A stretch of DNA of 64,000 nucleotides. Source: Favolaschia claudopus (lineage: Eukaryota; Basidiomycota; Agaricomycetes; Agaricales; Mycenaceae). The notes beneath the pieces are model-generated. The model saw only the letters and a list, made by a program, of their open reading frames with translations, ran no database searches and was not told the DNA's origin. Numbering within the stretch: position 1 is the first letter of the stretch; every line of letters starts with the position of its first letter. The translations under genes and the position numbers were made by a program. The stretch covers positions 124,001 to 188,000 of the forward strand of contig JAWWNJ010000045.1 in assembly GCA_037176885.1 (NCBI GenBank), written 5' to 3'. Of the stretch, positions 33,205-45,345 are shown piece after piece.

Positions 33205-35173
33205 ATGGAGGCCAAAGAGGAGGGTGCTGTACCCCACCCAACACCACCAGAACAACCGTATACCATTTACACTCCTACCGAGAAATGGTTGATCGTGTGC
33301 CTCATCGCGTTTGGCGGGCTTTTTAGGTCAGTGTCGGCGTAGTGTATCTAACCGTCTCATACAACCTTAACTAGCCCTCTGTCATCAAACATATACTTCC
33401 CAGCCATCCCCACCATCGCCCGAGCGTTTGACAAGTCCATTGAACTCATCAACCTCACGGTACGCTCTAATGCGGCAGCCACAGCTTATCCAACGTCGAC
33501 AATATTGTAGGTTACTCTATACTTGGTTTTCCAAGCCATCACACCCATGTTTTGGAGCATCATCGCGGACACATACGGCCGCAGACACTCGTTCATCTTG
33601 TGTCTCCTGCTACTTTCACTGTCTTGTGTCGGCGTAGCGCTCACCCCGACACATGATTACTGGTTGTTGCTGTTTTTGCGATGCTTCCAAGCAGCTGGGT
33701 CAGCTAGCACCGTGGCCATTATGGTTGGCGTCGTCGGCGACATATCCACGCGCGCCGACCGCGGTGGATTTTTGGGTATAGCTACCATCGGTCCCATGGT
33801 ATGTCGCGCGTTTTTGTTCCTGTTCCTGTTCCCATGATCAACGTGTTGCAGTTCGCGCCGGCAGTGGGACCCGTCATAGGAGGTGTTCTTGCCGACAAGT
33901 TGGGATGGAGGTATACCTTTTCTTTGAATCCCGAATCATAGCTTCAACGCATCCACAGATCTATATTCTGGTTCCTTTGCATCGCGTCATCGATATGCGC
34001 GGTAGTCATGATTTTGTACGCATTCTTTCTGCATCAACATCACCCACACTCAAAACCACCTCAGATTCCTCCCCGAGACCCTTCGCGCCATTGTCGGAAA
34101 CGGCAGCATCCCCCTCCCCCGCTTCTATCACGCAGTCATCCCCGTCATCGGGCGCGAAGGCAGAAAATCATGGTCGCAGACATCGTCTACCCCCACCTCA
34201 GCAAGAAAGAAATTCCAGAATCCCCTGCTTCTCCTCCTACACATCGACGTTGCGCTCCTTCTCCTCATCAACGGCGTAGTCTACTCTGTGTTTTACGGTG
34301 TCATCGCAAGCATTTCGTCCGTCTTTCATGATGCGTATCCACAGCTCAACGAGACGGAGCTTGGGTTGTGTTTTCTTAGTGCGTAATATTTCTCCCTTCT
34401 TGGTCGAGTTAGTTTTGAAAATTTCTTGCAGCCATCGGAGGCGGAACCCTCCTCGGCTCCTGGGTCTGCGGTCGATTGCTTGATTGGGATTATCAGAGAC
34501 TTCGACTAGCGTTGCGGGATCCGAATGTCGAGCAAGTCGACGAGACGTCCGGAAAGGTCGATGACTCGTTCCCTATCGAGAAGGTATGTTTCCTCCTTTA
34601 CCTTTCAAATACAGACACATGATTGAAATTTATGGATGCAGGCTCGCCTCCGCCTCCTCCCCACTTTTCTCGCATTTTTTGTAGTCTCGTGTATCGGCTA
34701 CGGGTGGGGCATCGACAAGCGCACACACATTTCTGGGCCCCTTGTTTTGCTTACTGGAGGTGCGTATGCGTGTATGCTCACCTCAATGTCAACGACGATG
34801 CTGATTTACTTGCGTTCCAAGTGGGCTTGGTCGTGATTACCGTGATGAACTGTATCCAAACCCTCATGCTTGACCTCATGCCGACGCATGGGTCGGCTAT
34901 CACTGCTTGTGTGCGTCCTCATTCTCCATCCTCTCAGCTTGACTCGAAACCCACCCCCCTTGACAGAACAACCTCGTCCGCTGCGGCCTCGGCGCCGCCC
35001 TTGTCTCAGGCATCCAACCCCTCCTCGACGCTCTCGGGGCGGGATACGCTTATGTGCTGCTGGGTGGGCTGAGCGCGTTGATGGCGCCGTTGTTGTATGT
35101 TGTCATACATATTGGGCCGAGGTGTCGTGCGAGGCGGATACGGATGGCGGAGGAGAGGAGGGAGAGGGAGTGA
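33205..35173 (+). CDS. MFS transporter, DHA1 family (12-TM)
   Basis: Several short introns separate exons reading MEAKEEGAVPHPTPPEQPYT, WLIVCLIAFGGLF, NIYFPAIPTIARAFDKSIEL, TLYLVFQAITPMFW, then SIIADTYGRRHSFILCL (motif A, xADxYGRR), RCFQAAGSASTVAIMVGVVGD and FAPAVGPVIGGVLADKLGWR (motif C, GPVIGG). Later parts are FLPETLRAIVGNGS, LLGSWVCGRLLDWDYQRLR and YAYVLLGGLSALMAPLLYVV, ending at a basic tail and stop 35171-35173. The pattern matches DHA1 transporters related to yeast Qdr/Aqr proteins that export drugs or organic ions by proton antiport at the plasma membrane. About 500-520 residues. No disruption seen. Confidence 0.88.
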
Positions 35174-35437
35174 GAGAGGGAAACGGCACCAGGGTCGTAG
35201 TTGGATTGGATTGCATCTATTCTGGGACGTGACCTTCTCGATGAACTCTGAGGTCCGAGGACTCGAGGGCAACATCGGGCTCTCTTGACGTTGTCACACA
35301 AGTCTCCCGAACGCGGATATCCGCGCCATGCGTGGTGGGCCAGCAGAGCGAACAATAGATTTGAGTGTCTCGCAATCTGCCCGACAGAATGTTCATTGTA
35401 TTGACTTTGAGATTGTTGGATCAGGCATACATATGTA

Positions 35438-38400
35438 CACCTACAAACCCTGAACGAGCCGGGCGTACATGACGGCGAATAGAAAAGCAGGTAACAGTAG
35501 CAAAATCCACCAGAGAACGTCCATTGTCGTACTCCGCATGCTCAATCTCAAACTGATTTCTACCTGTTTGCTGAGGAAGGCATTATTGTCGGACCCTTCA
35601 GCTGCTCCTCGTGTGATGGCAGTCCCGATCCCGCCTACGTTCAGAACATCCAACTCACTGATGCTTGATTTATCGGTGTCGTCTCCTGATGAGGTGAATG
35701 CTGATGACCGACATGGGTCCTCTCTTGTTTCTGCGACAACTGGCTGGACTTGATCGTCAAGAAGAACTATGGTTTCAAGAGCATCCTCGTAGCCTGCGTC
35801 GCTTTCGACTTCCGACTCGTCTGCTCCGGAATCATCTACTTCAACTCGTATGCTCGCTGAGTCCTCAAGAGCATCGTGATATTTTTCCGGCTCCCATTCC
35901 CACCAATCTGCATTCGCTATCCGCCTCTTTCGGTTGCTCAAAGAGCCATTCTGGCCCAGGGGGCAGCGATGCGAATGTTAGTCTAGCTGCCGCCGCCTCG
36001 GTGATGGCACCAGAGGCACCACTGTAGTCGCCTCTCTTTGTCAAGTAGCCAGCAAGTTCGTCCAAGGCATCGGCGAAAATCGGAAGGAAGTACGTCTCCG
36101 GGTCGACGACCTTGCGCAAAATATCGGCGGCTTCCTCGGAGGCGGTAGTAGCTTCATCTTCATGTCCAAGCAACCATAGAACAGAGGCAAGATGCCGTAG
36201 GCTGCGCGCAAGGGTAGGAAGATGGCTTGGGGCTAGCGCAACAAGTTCGCGGTATAATTCCGTCGCTCGTCGGCCGTTCGAAAGAGCTTCTTCTTTATCA
36301 TCAGTGCTCAAGAGTCGCAGAGACAGGGCCAAGAAGGCATTTCCTCCCAACTCCTGACTTCGGATTGGGAAGATGAAATATCTCCACATAGACTCCGAGT
36401 ATTCTGTATATAGTGAAACCGCATTCTGGGCAGATGCAAGGCCGTCAGCGGGCCTTCCAACCGTGGCTAGGCAGTTTGAGTGAGTGGTTAGGGAGTGAAT
36501 CTGCACACATAAAACTTCTTCTTCATCAGTGTCTTCGAGGTCTATTTCGCGACATGCCATCACCGCCTTTTCGGCGCGCTCGAGAGCTGTTTCAGGTTGG
36601 TTTCAGGTCTTCCTATCTGTTGCCAAGCCCAGGCGAGTTGCGAAAAAAGAAAATAAAGCTCGAAATTGAACGTCGGCCCTCCAGTCCAGAGTCTTCGAAT
36701 ACTGTCTGCCACTCCCATTCTCATCAGTTGTAGAGCTTCCTTGAGCCGTCCTACGCGTTGGAGTATGTGTGCCTTCATCATCGATAGAACTGGATACCAC
36801 GAATTCGAATCGGGAAGAAGGTCACCAGATTCCAGAATTCTCGATCGCTTCCGTTTGACGAGATCGACCGCGTCGGAAAAGCGTGCTGCATCACAAAGAA
36901 GAAAGGCGCACAGCTCCTGAAACTCCTGTAACCACATAACAGCGCGCGGGTGAGCATCGGCTCGAAATTCGAGGTACGTCACAATTTCCTGGCAAATTGA
37001 GATTCCCTCGTTGACGAAACCGAACCTCGCAACGTGATTGCAGATACGCCGGAAATATGCAGCAAGACGCTTTTCCCACTCTTCGAAGGTCCAGGTGTCA
37101 CAGACTGCATGGGAGCTTTTGACAGCTTCTACCAATACTCGTAGTAAGATGACGCAGTCGGCTCGCGATAGGTGCGAAAAGGCTTTACAGGCAATGGGTA
37201 AGATCCAAGATAAACCGACTTTGTCAAAGACGGGCTTGTGTACTACGACTCGAAACGCCTCGATGGCCTCGTGAAAGTGGGCAACAAGAATGTTTTGGAT
37301 TAAGGGAATAGTGGAATTCTGCCATGCATCAGCAAAGAATAACCGCATGGCATCTGCCAATACATCCGAGTCAACCGGAATGGATGTGGCGATGTCTATT
37401 GCAGGCGGTCCCGCATGACATGAGGGTTCTAGAAAGAGGCGAATCTGCTCCATGGAATGATAGGAATGCGGTTGCTGTGAAAAATAAGCAAAGACATGAA
37501 GAACACGGAGAAATCCGGATGAACATTGCTCTGGGTAGATGCGAGCCAGGTTGCGGAATAGACCCACACAGCCTGCAAGCATGGAAAGCGAAAGGTGATC
37601 GTCCTCCGCCACTGTGCAGATGACGTTCAAGAACGAATCAATGTATCTTCTCCAATAAAGAGGATCATAAGAGGAGATCGGTAGACTGCACGAATTCTGG
37701 AAAGCCTCTAAAAAAGCCTCGTACGAATCGAGGGGACGATCTAGAGAAGACAGGACTTTTGCGAGGACCAAAAAAGCGTCACAAAAGGTGCATGTGTCCT
37801 GCCGTTCCTGGATTGTCAATGGTGTTCCTCTCAAGACTATAGACTCAGCCAGAGCTTTTGCCATTGGACGAGCCAATGACACAGCGTCTTGGGCTGCGGA
37901 TAACATTGCTGTCTTGTCCTTCTTTGCGACAAGATTCTTTGCATGAATGATCATTGACTGCAAGTAGCCAATCCGGTTGTCCGCCTCGGGCAACAGGTGC
38001 GCTATTTCAACCCAGAGTGCCAACGATTGTTGACTGCACTCAATGGCTGCGTCGAGCTGAGATTGATGGCGATGTGCTCGAGACATTTGGCCCCACGTAG
38101 ACGCGATGTAATGTAACTTGAAGGTTCCCAGATTCCGACCCCTCGTCGCCATATAACCAAAGAGGTCGATTGTGAGGTGGTCCCAAACGATTACTTCTGA
38201 ATACATTCCAGCGCCACCGAAACACCCCAAGGTGCTCCATGGCCGCTATCAGCAAGTCCAGTAACGATGCATGAGCTCGGGAATGAATTGCATCGATCAT
38301 TCCGAGAATATGGAGCAGTGCATGTGAAGGCGTGGCTAGGGAACATTCGATAAAGGTGAAAGAGATTGTGTTTGATTCCCAGCGTTGGGAGAGGGTTTGG

Positions 38401-39316
38401 AGCGGCAAATCTCCACAGGCAAGCAACGATGTAAACGAATTTCTGAGCGATCTCAGTTGCGCAGACATATATCGATATTCCAGGCTTTGAAAAGAGGTAT
38501 CCTTTGCTGATATGAGCTTGAGTCGACTGGGAAATTGGACACACTTACAGCTGATATCCTCTCGACAGTTTCTCTTAATTTATGCTGCCCAAATTCGGTC
38601 TCGAGCATGAGAGGCGCCATCAACCCTTCGAGACGACGAGCTTTCAACTGATTTTCTATATTGTCTACAATGAGTCTTTGTTCGATGCGCAGAGCTGTAT
38701 GCGCAATCTCTAGCGCTACGTGTTCAGTACGAGCCGCTGAGAAGGCCTGCATACGGGGTCCCAAAGTGAGCGAGCACTGAGCACGTTCATTGATAGGGGG
38801 GGGGCCTTACATTGAATTCGAGCAAGCATTTGTTCGCGCGTTCTCTCAGTCGAGCTATTTTCTTTTCTAAATCATCGCGCTTCCTCCAAGCCTTCAAATG
38901 AGACGAGATGCTCCGAAGACCAGGAAGCTGTTTCGGAGAGATCTTGAGACATTTGGAATGCACATATAGCATCTCGCTGATTCAACACGGTGAGAAACAC
39001 AAAGGGCGGGTTTTGAAAAGGACCTTACGCCTTCAGACTTTCAAGGGCAACTAACAATTCCGGTCCACGAAACGCGCCTTCCTTGCCGCTGGTGAGACTT
39101 GCGAGGTCGTACAGAGTGCGTACAATGTCCTGCGTAAGGTCCCTGATTTGTCGCCGATTTTCGCCAACCTGCAATCTATTCAGTGCACGCTCACAGCGTG
39201 AGGAGCTGACGTACCTTTTCTATAGAGCTCCGAATGCCTTCACCCAGTTCTATGAGATCCTTGATGAAGGTGGCGAGAGTAATGATAGTAGTGGTGACTG
39301 TCAATGGGTCGAGCAT
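35438..39316 (-). pseudogene. TPR/tail-anchor family, copy 3, three frameshifts
   Basis: Exons 39215-39316, 39029-39168, 38811-38976 and 38549-38746 and the long exon from 38501 down match copy 4 closely; the start would be MLDPLTVTTTIITLATF. The last exon is broken three times. Near 38228 an extra G (GGGG in place of GGG) shifts the frame. Near 36591-36610 an 11-bp near-duplication (TTTCAGGTTGGTTTCAGGTC against TTTCAGGTC in copy 4) shifts it again. Near 35930 a third shift precedes DWWEWEPEKYHDALE. The C-terminal anchor (MRSTTMDVLWWILLLLPAFL) is still recognisable. Long blocks are nearly identical to copy 4, so duplication was recent or conversion has occurred. A full-length product is not expected. 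Confidence 0.85.
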
Positions 39317-40638
39317 TATCGAAAAGCTTTCACACTACAAGCGGAAGAGTTGAAGTGAGGTAGAGAACGCGGGAGGGAAGTAGTACGCAAGCACGTGTAG
39401 TTAACAGCCATGATGTTGCTGAATGGGGTTGGTCACAGCTCTAAATTCGAGCGACGTGAGAGGGCCACCGCACCAAGTGCAGCTGCTGTGAACGTCCAGA
39501 ACGATGTGCCGTAATGCATAAGTATCAGTGTTCTATCGGAAAGTCGTTCCAATTTGTGCGTTAAGGATTGATTTAAGCGCCAGGTACGGTCGTGGGCACT
39601 ACACAGAAGAAACTATGTATCATCAGAAGGGGCGAGCTGAATGGAAGACATTCACTCATGAATTATTTGTTGGGCGGCTGGGCCATGCTGATACCCTTGA
39701 AACCCAACAGAGAAGTGGCGAAGCGCCAATGAACGCTCGTCGTAGCCTCATTGACGAGCGTCATTGAACGTCCGTCGATATACTGCCACCGAGTCTCACT
39801 GAGACCTACGGCGTTTGAAGATTAAAGACAGCAAAATCGATGTGGAACAGCGGGCTGACTACTTTTTGTTGGAGCGAAGTCCTGTCCGATTGCGACCAGG
39901 GGGCGGAATGCGAAGGATTCCACTTCGGTCAGTATTTCACGGATTGGTTCTGCGTGGCGCATCATAGTGGTTCAGAGCCGCCATCCAAAGATATAAGCGT
40001 TCAGCACGTCCATTTTGAGGGTAAAGAGACCGCTAGAGACAGTTCCTCTCATAAGTGAGAGCGAAAATTCAATTCCGCCAACGGTTGTCGCCAGGAGACG
40101 ACAAGGCCGAGTTTACAATTGCCCCTCAAATTGAACGATATATAGGCGTGAAGATAGTCGTATAGTCTTGAATCGGAATGAGACATGGCAGCAACCTAGC
40201 AGAGTACATTCAGGCTGTGGTAGGACAGGGTAGGACGCAAGTTGGTCCGCAACTGTCGGAAGCGAGCGCCAAACAAGGCACGCACACCAGTCTCGCAAAA
40301 CTCCCAGCGAGCCTTGGGCGAGCCAAACTCAAGCTTGAGCTTAAGCGCTTAACGGGACCTTGAATTCACTCAGATTGAAAACTCTAGACGGAGACTGTGG
40401 GGAGTACTTATTGAGTCTCCCTCAGGCTGCCGTTGCCTTGCAATTCAACTCGCTGACGCGAACTACGCGCCGGCTCAAAAATATTCGAGAGTAACTTATT
40501 TATTGCGCTCGCTGTACCCGGTATGGTCGCATACGGTATGTGAACGAGCGGTCGTCAGTGGAATGTAATTTGTTCAATACTCTGGTTTCAAAATAGAGGG
40601 ATTATCAGGGATACGCATCATCCATAGTACATACAACC
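39317..40638. other. Intergenic between TPR copies 3 and 4, no gene seen
   Basis: About 1.3 kb with only short frames lacking recognisable features. It contains the promoter of copy 3 and the 3' flank of copy 4. Confidence 0.5.
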
Positions 40639-43600
40639 TCAAGGAATTCTAGCGTACATGACGGCGAGCAGACTGGCAAGTAGCAGGAGCAGAATCCACC
40701 AGATAAAGTCCATTAGCGTGCTCCGCATACTCAATCTTATCTCGAATGGTTTGCGCAAGATGTTCGTAAAGGTGCCTTGTGTTTCCGTCCCTTTCGCTGT
40801 TTCTCTTGCGGTGGCGATCCTAGAATTGTCCATGTCAATTTCCTCTTTGAAACCTGGCTGGTCGGCGCTGTCTTCCGGTGCAACGGATATTGGCGAAAGC
40901 TTGCCCTCTGGTGTCTCTACGGCGACTGTCTGCTCCACTTCCTCCTCAACGATGGCAGTGGTGACAAGGGCATCTTCAAAATCCGGGTCTCCTGCATCGG
41001 CCGAGTCATCTACTTCTGCGCTGGCCTCGCTCGCTGAACCTTCGAGAGCATCGTGATACTGCTCCACGTCCCACTCCCACCAATTCAGATCGTCATCTTG
41101 ATGATTTGCGTCCTCTGTTTGCATGAATAACCACTCCGGTTCCGGGGGAAGCGAGGCAATTCTTAGTCTAGCCTCCGCTGCCTCAACATTGGCAGTAGAG
41201 GCACCGCTGCTGTCGCCTCTCTTGCTCAAGTAGCCAGCAAGCTCGTCTAAGGCATCGGCGAAAAGTGGAAGGAAGTACGTCTCCGGGTCGACGACCTTGC
41301 GCAAAATATCGGCGGCTTCCTCGGAGGCGGTAGTAGCTTCATCTTCATGTCCAAGCAACCATAGAACGGAGGCAAGATGCCGTAGGCTGCGCGCAAGGGT
41401 AGGAAGATGGCTTGGGGCTAGCGCAACGAGTTCGCGATATAATTCCACCGCTCGTCGGCCGTTGGAAAGAGCTTCTTCGTTTTCATTGACGGCCAATAGT
41501 CGCAGAGACAGCGCAAGGAAAGCATTTCCTCCCAACTCTTGACTTCTGATCGTAAAGATGAATGCTTTCCACATAGACTCTGAGTATTCTGTGTATAGTG
41601 AAACCGCCTTCTGGGCAGATGCAAGGCCGTCAGCGGGCCTTCCGACCGTGGCTAGGCAGTTTGAGTGAGTGGTTAGGGAGTGAATCTGCACGCATAGAAC
41701 TTCTTCTTTATCAGCGCCTTCGAGGTCTATGTCGCGACATGCCGTTACCGCCTTTTCGGCGTGCTCGAGAGCTGTTTCAGGTCTTCCTATCTGTTGCCAA
41801 GCCCAGGCGAGTTGCGGAAGAAGAAAATAAAGATGGAGATTGAAGGTGCGCCCTTCAATCCAAAATTTTCGAATACCGTCCGCCACTCCCGATCTTACAA
41901 GTTGTAGAGCTTCCTTGTGTCGTCCTACACATTGGAGTATGTGCGCCTTTATCACACATAGAGATAGATACCACCAATCGGGAGCTAGGGTAGCGCATTG
42001 CGGAAACCTCGATATCTTTCGGTTGACAAGGTCAACCGCGTCGGGAAAGCATGCTGCGTCACAGAGAAGGATGCCCCAAAACCCATAAAACTCCTGTAAC
42101 CACGTAACGGCGCGCGGGTGAGCATCGGATTGAGATTCTAAATACGCCACGACTTCCTGGCAAATGGAGATTCCCTCGTCGACTACCCGGAGCCTCGCGG
42201 CGTGATTGCAAACACGCCGAAAATATGTAGCAAGATACATTTCCCACTCTTCGAAGGTCCAGGTATCGGGGGCGCCTTCTACCCTTTTGCATTTGGCGCC
42301 TTCTACCAATACTTGCAGTAGAGCAACGTACTGCGCTGGGGATATGCGCGGAAGGGCTGCGGAGGCGATGGGAAGAACCCAAGCTAGAATGATATCCTCG
42401 AGGACAGGACTCTGTACCACGAGTCGAAGCACCTCAATGGCGGGAGGAAAGTGGGCAACGAGAATGTTTTGGATTAAGGGAATCGTAGAATTGTCCCGTG
42501 CCAGAGCAAAGAATAACTGCATCGCGTTCACTAACACACTCGAGTCGATCGGAATGGATGTGGCGATGTCTATTGCAGGCGGTGGGGCGTCATATGTGGG
42601 CTCCAGAAAGAGGCGGATCTGTTCCATTGAATGGTAGGAATGCGGTTGCTGTGAATAATAGGCAAAGGCATGAAGAAGGCGGAGAAATCCGGATGAAAAT
42701 TGCTTTGGGTAGACGCAAGCCAGTTTGCGGAATAGATCCACACAATCTGCGAGCATGGAAAGTGAAAGGCGACCGTCTTCCGCGACCTTGCAGATGACGT
42801 CTAAGAACGAATCGATGTATTCCCCCCAATGATGAGGATCATAACCGACGATCGGTAGACTGCATGCGGTCCGAGAGGCATCCAGGAAGGCCTCGTATGA
42901 ATCAAGGGGACGATCAAGAGAAGACAGAACTCGGCTGAGGACGAAAAAGGCCTCCCAGACGTACTTTGCCTCGTAACGCTCGCTCGCTGTCGATGGCGTC
43001 CCTGTCGAGACTATGGACTCGGCCTGAGCTTTTGCCATTGGGCGAGCCAATGACACAGCGTCTTGGGCGGCGGATAACATATTTGTTTTGTCATCCTTTG
43101 CGAGAAGATTCGTTGCATGCAAGACCATTGAATGCAAGTAGCCGATCCGGTTGTCCTCCTGAGGCAACAGGTGCGATACTTCAACCCAGAGTGCCAACGA
43201 CTGTTGACTGAACTCAACGGCTATGTCGAACTCGAATTGACGGTGATGTGCCAGGGAAAGATCGCCCAACGCATCTGCGATGCGTGGTAAGGTCCCAATA
43301 TTATAGTCCCTCTTCGCCATATAGCGATGGAGATCAATTTCGAAGTGAGACCAAGCGATAACTTCTGAATGCATTCCAGCGGAACTGAAACACACGGGAA
43401 GGTCGTTTATAGCAGTCATCAGCAAGTCCAGTAACGATGCATGATCCCGGGAATGAAGCGCGACAACAATTTGCAGAATGTGGGACAGCGCATGCGAAGG
43501 GGTGGCTTGGGAAGGTTCGACGAAGACGAAAGATAATGTGTCGTATTCCCAGCTTTCGACGAGCGACAAATCTCCGCAGACGAGTAACGGCTTGACCGAG

Positions 43601-44465
43601 TTGATGAGCGAGTGCAATTGCGCAGACATATATTGATATTCCAGGCTTTGGAAAGAGGAATCCTGGCTGAGATGAACCTCAGTCGAGAGGAAAAATGGAC
43701 ACACTCACAGCCGATATCCTTTCAGCAGTTTCTCTCAGTTTACGCTGCCCAAATTCAGACTCCAGCATGAAAGGCGCCATCAACCCTTCTAGACGACGAG
43801 CATTCACCCGACTTTCAAAATTGTCTAGAATGAGTCGTTGTTCGATACGCAGAGCTATATTCGCAACCTCCAGCGCTACGAGTTCAGTACGAGCCGCTGA
43901 GAAGGCCTGCATACGGGTTCCCAAGGTGAGCGAGCAGCTGTGTTCACTGATAGAAGGGCTTACATTGAATTGAAGTAAGCATTTGTTCACGCGTTCTCTC
44001 AGTCGTGTTATTTTCTTTTCTAAATCATCGCGCTTCCTCCAAGTCCTCAAATGAGACGGGATGCCCTGAAGACCAGGGAGCTGTTTCGGAGAGATCTTCA
44101 GACATTTGGAATGCACATATAACATCTCACTGATTCGACGCAGTGAGAAACACACAGGACCGGTTTTGAAAGGACCTCACGCCTTCAGACTTTCAAGGGC
44201 AGCTAACAATTCCGGTCCACGAAACGCGCCGTCCTTGCCGCGGGTGAGACTTGCAAGGTCGTACAGAGTGCGTACAATGTCCTGCGTAAGGTCCCTGATT
44301 TGTCGCCGATTTTCGCTGACCTGCAACCTGATCAGAACACGTCTGTCGCGGCAGAAACTGCCATGCCTTTTCTATGGAGGTGCGAATGCCTTCACCGAGT
44401 TCGATGAGATCCTTGATGAAAGTTCCGAGCGTAATGATAGTCGTGGTGACGGTTATTGGATCCAT
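40639..44465 (-). CDS. TPR-repeat protein with helical N-terminal domain and C-terminal membrane anchor, copy 4 (intact)
   Basis: Five exons in phase (44367-44465, 44181-44320, 43964-44129, 43709-43906, 40639-43662) give about 1208 residues. The N-terminal helical domain (about 1-210) begins MDPITVTTTIITLGTFIKDL and contains NRRQIRDLTQDIVRTLYDLA and WRKRDDLEKKI. It resembles the adaptor-like N-termini seen in Agaricomycete NLRs. A long helical TPR-type solenoid follows (about 260-1060), then an acidic linker with WWEWDVEQYHDALEG, the conserved motif KPFEIRLSMRSTLMDFIWWI and a single C-terminal transmembrane segment (about 1185-1205). The protein is probably tail-anchored with its repeats in the cytosol. 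The first intron has a GC donor (GCATGG, 44366-44321), where copies 2 and 3 have GTACG. I see no NACHT or other nucleotide-binding motif. Confidence 0.88.
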
Positions 44466-45345
44466 TGTCGGAGAGGTGCCACAGAACTTGAAGGGGAGAG
44501 TGCAATGGAGGACAGAGACTGCAGATATAATAATCTCGCACCGCTAGAGCCGAATGCAACCTGGTCCCATGAATACATATACCATCACGGATTTTGAGAT
44601 GCTGTATTATTCACCGCCTTCAACCCAACGCCAGCGCTTGCTGACTGCCAGACTGGTTATCCTGGCATGAGACAATTGGTCCTGGATGGAGGAAGTCAAG
44701 AGATATTTTTACCGTAGTTACAGTCGAATGGAAAGATGTAAAGAGCAAACGTTAACATGACCATTGACACCGCTTTTCAAGCCTCTTTGACTCTCCCAAC
44801 TGAACACCGAGCTTTGACTTCTCTCAGTGTCTCTCAGACTGTAACGCTTGGGATCGGTTCACACCGTATCCTTGAGCGGTTTGGATGCCTGCATCCACTA
44901 AACGAAAAAGCAAAACAAGTAGCCAGGGAGATCCATGTCGAGAGGCTCTACGGGGCCACTTCACAGCGACAGGAGACCAAGTCAAAATAACGGGAAATCC
45001 GTATCGCAGATGCGGAGTCTTCAGCTCAGACTTCAGAAATTCGTGCCTTTCAAAGTTGTCGTATAACCTGCATCACTCTTTGGGTTCAGCGAGACCTCTC
45101 GTCAAGCTGTCGCGCTTCAATGGACAAAATCAACTCTTCGCGCTCCGTATATATACTCAACTCTCAAACGAGAAATCATTCCATTGACCTCTCTCCGTTG
45201 ATCTGCCTAAACAAGCCATGATTGAATTTTCGAAGCAGGATGCCAAAGCGTCCATTGTCCTGTCGACGCTTTGGCCCAAACTCGCATAAATAACGCGTCG
45301 CTTTCTTCTCACCTTGCATTCGCACACCCACCTACTCCCTCTGCC
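44466..45345. other. Intergenic, divergent promoter region
   Basis: About 880 bp separating the start of TPR copy 4 (minus) and the pseudokinase (plus), so it should hold two divergent promoters. No specific element recognised. Confidence 0.5.
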
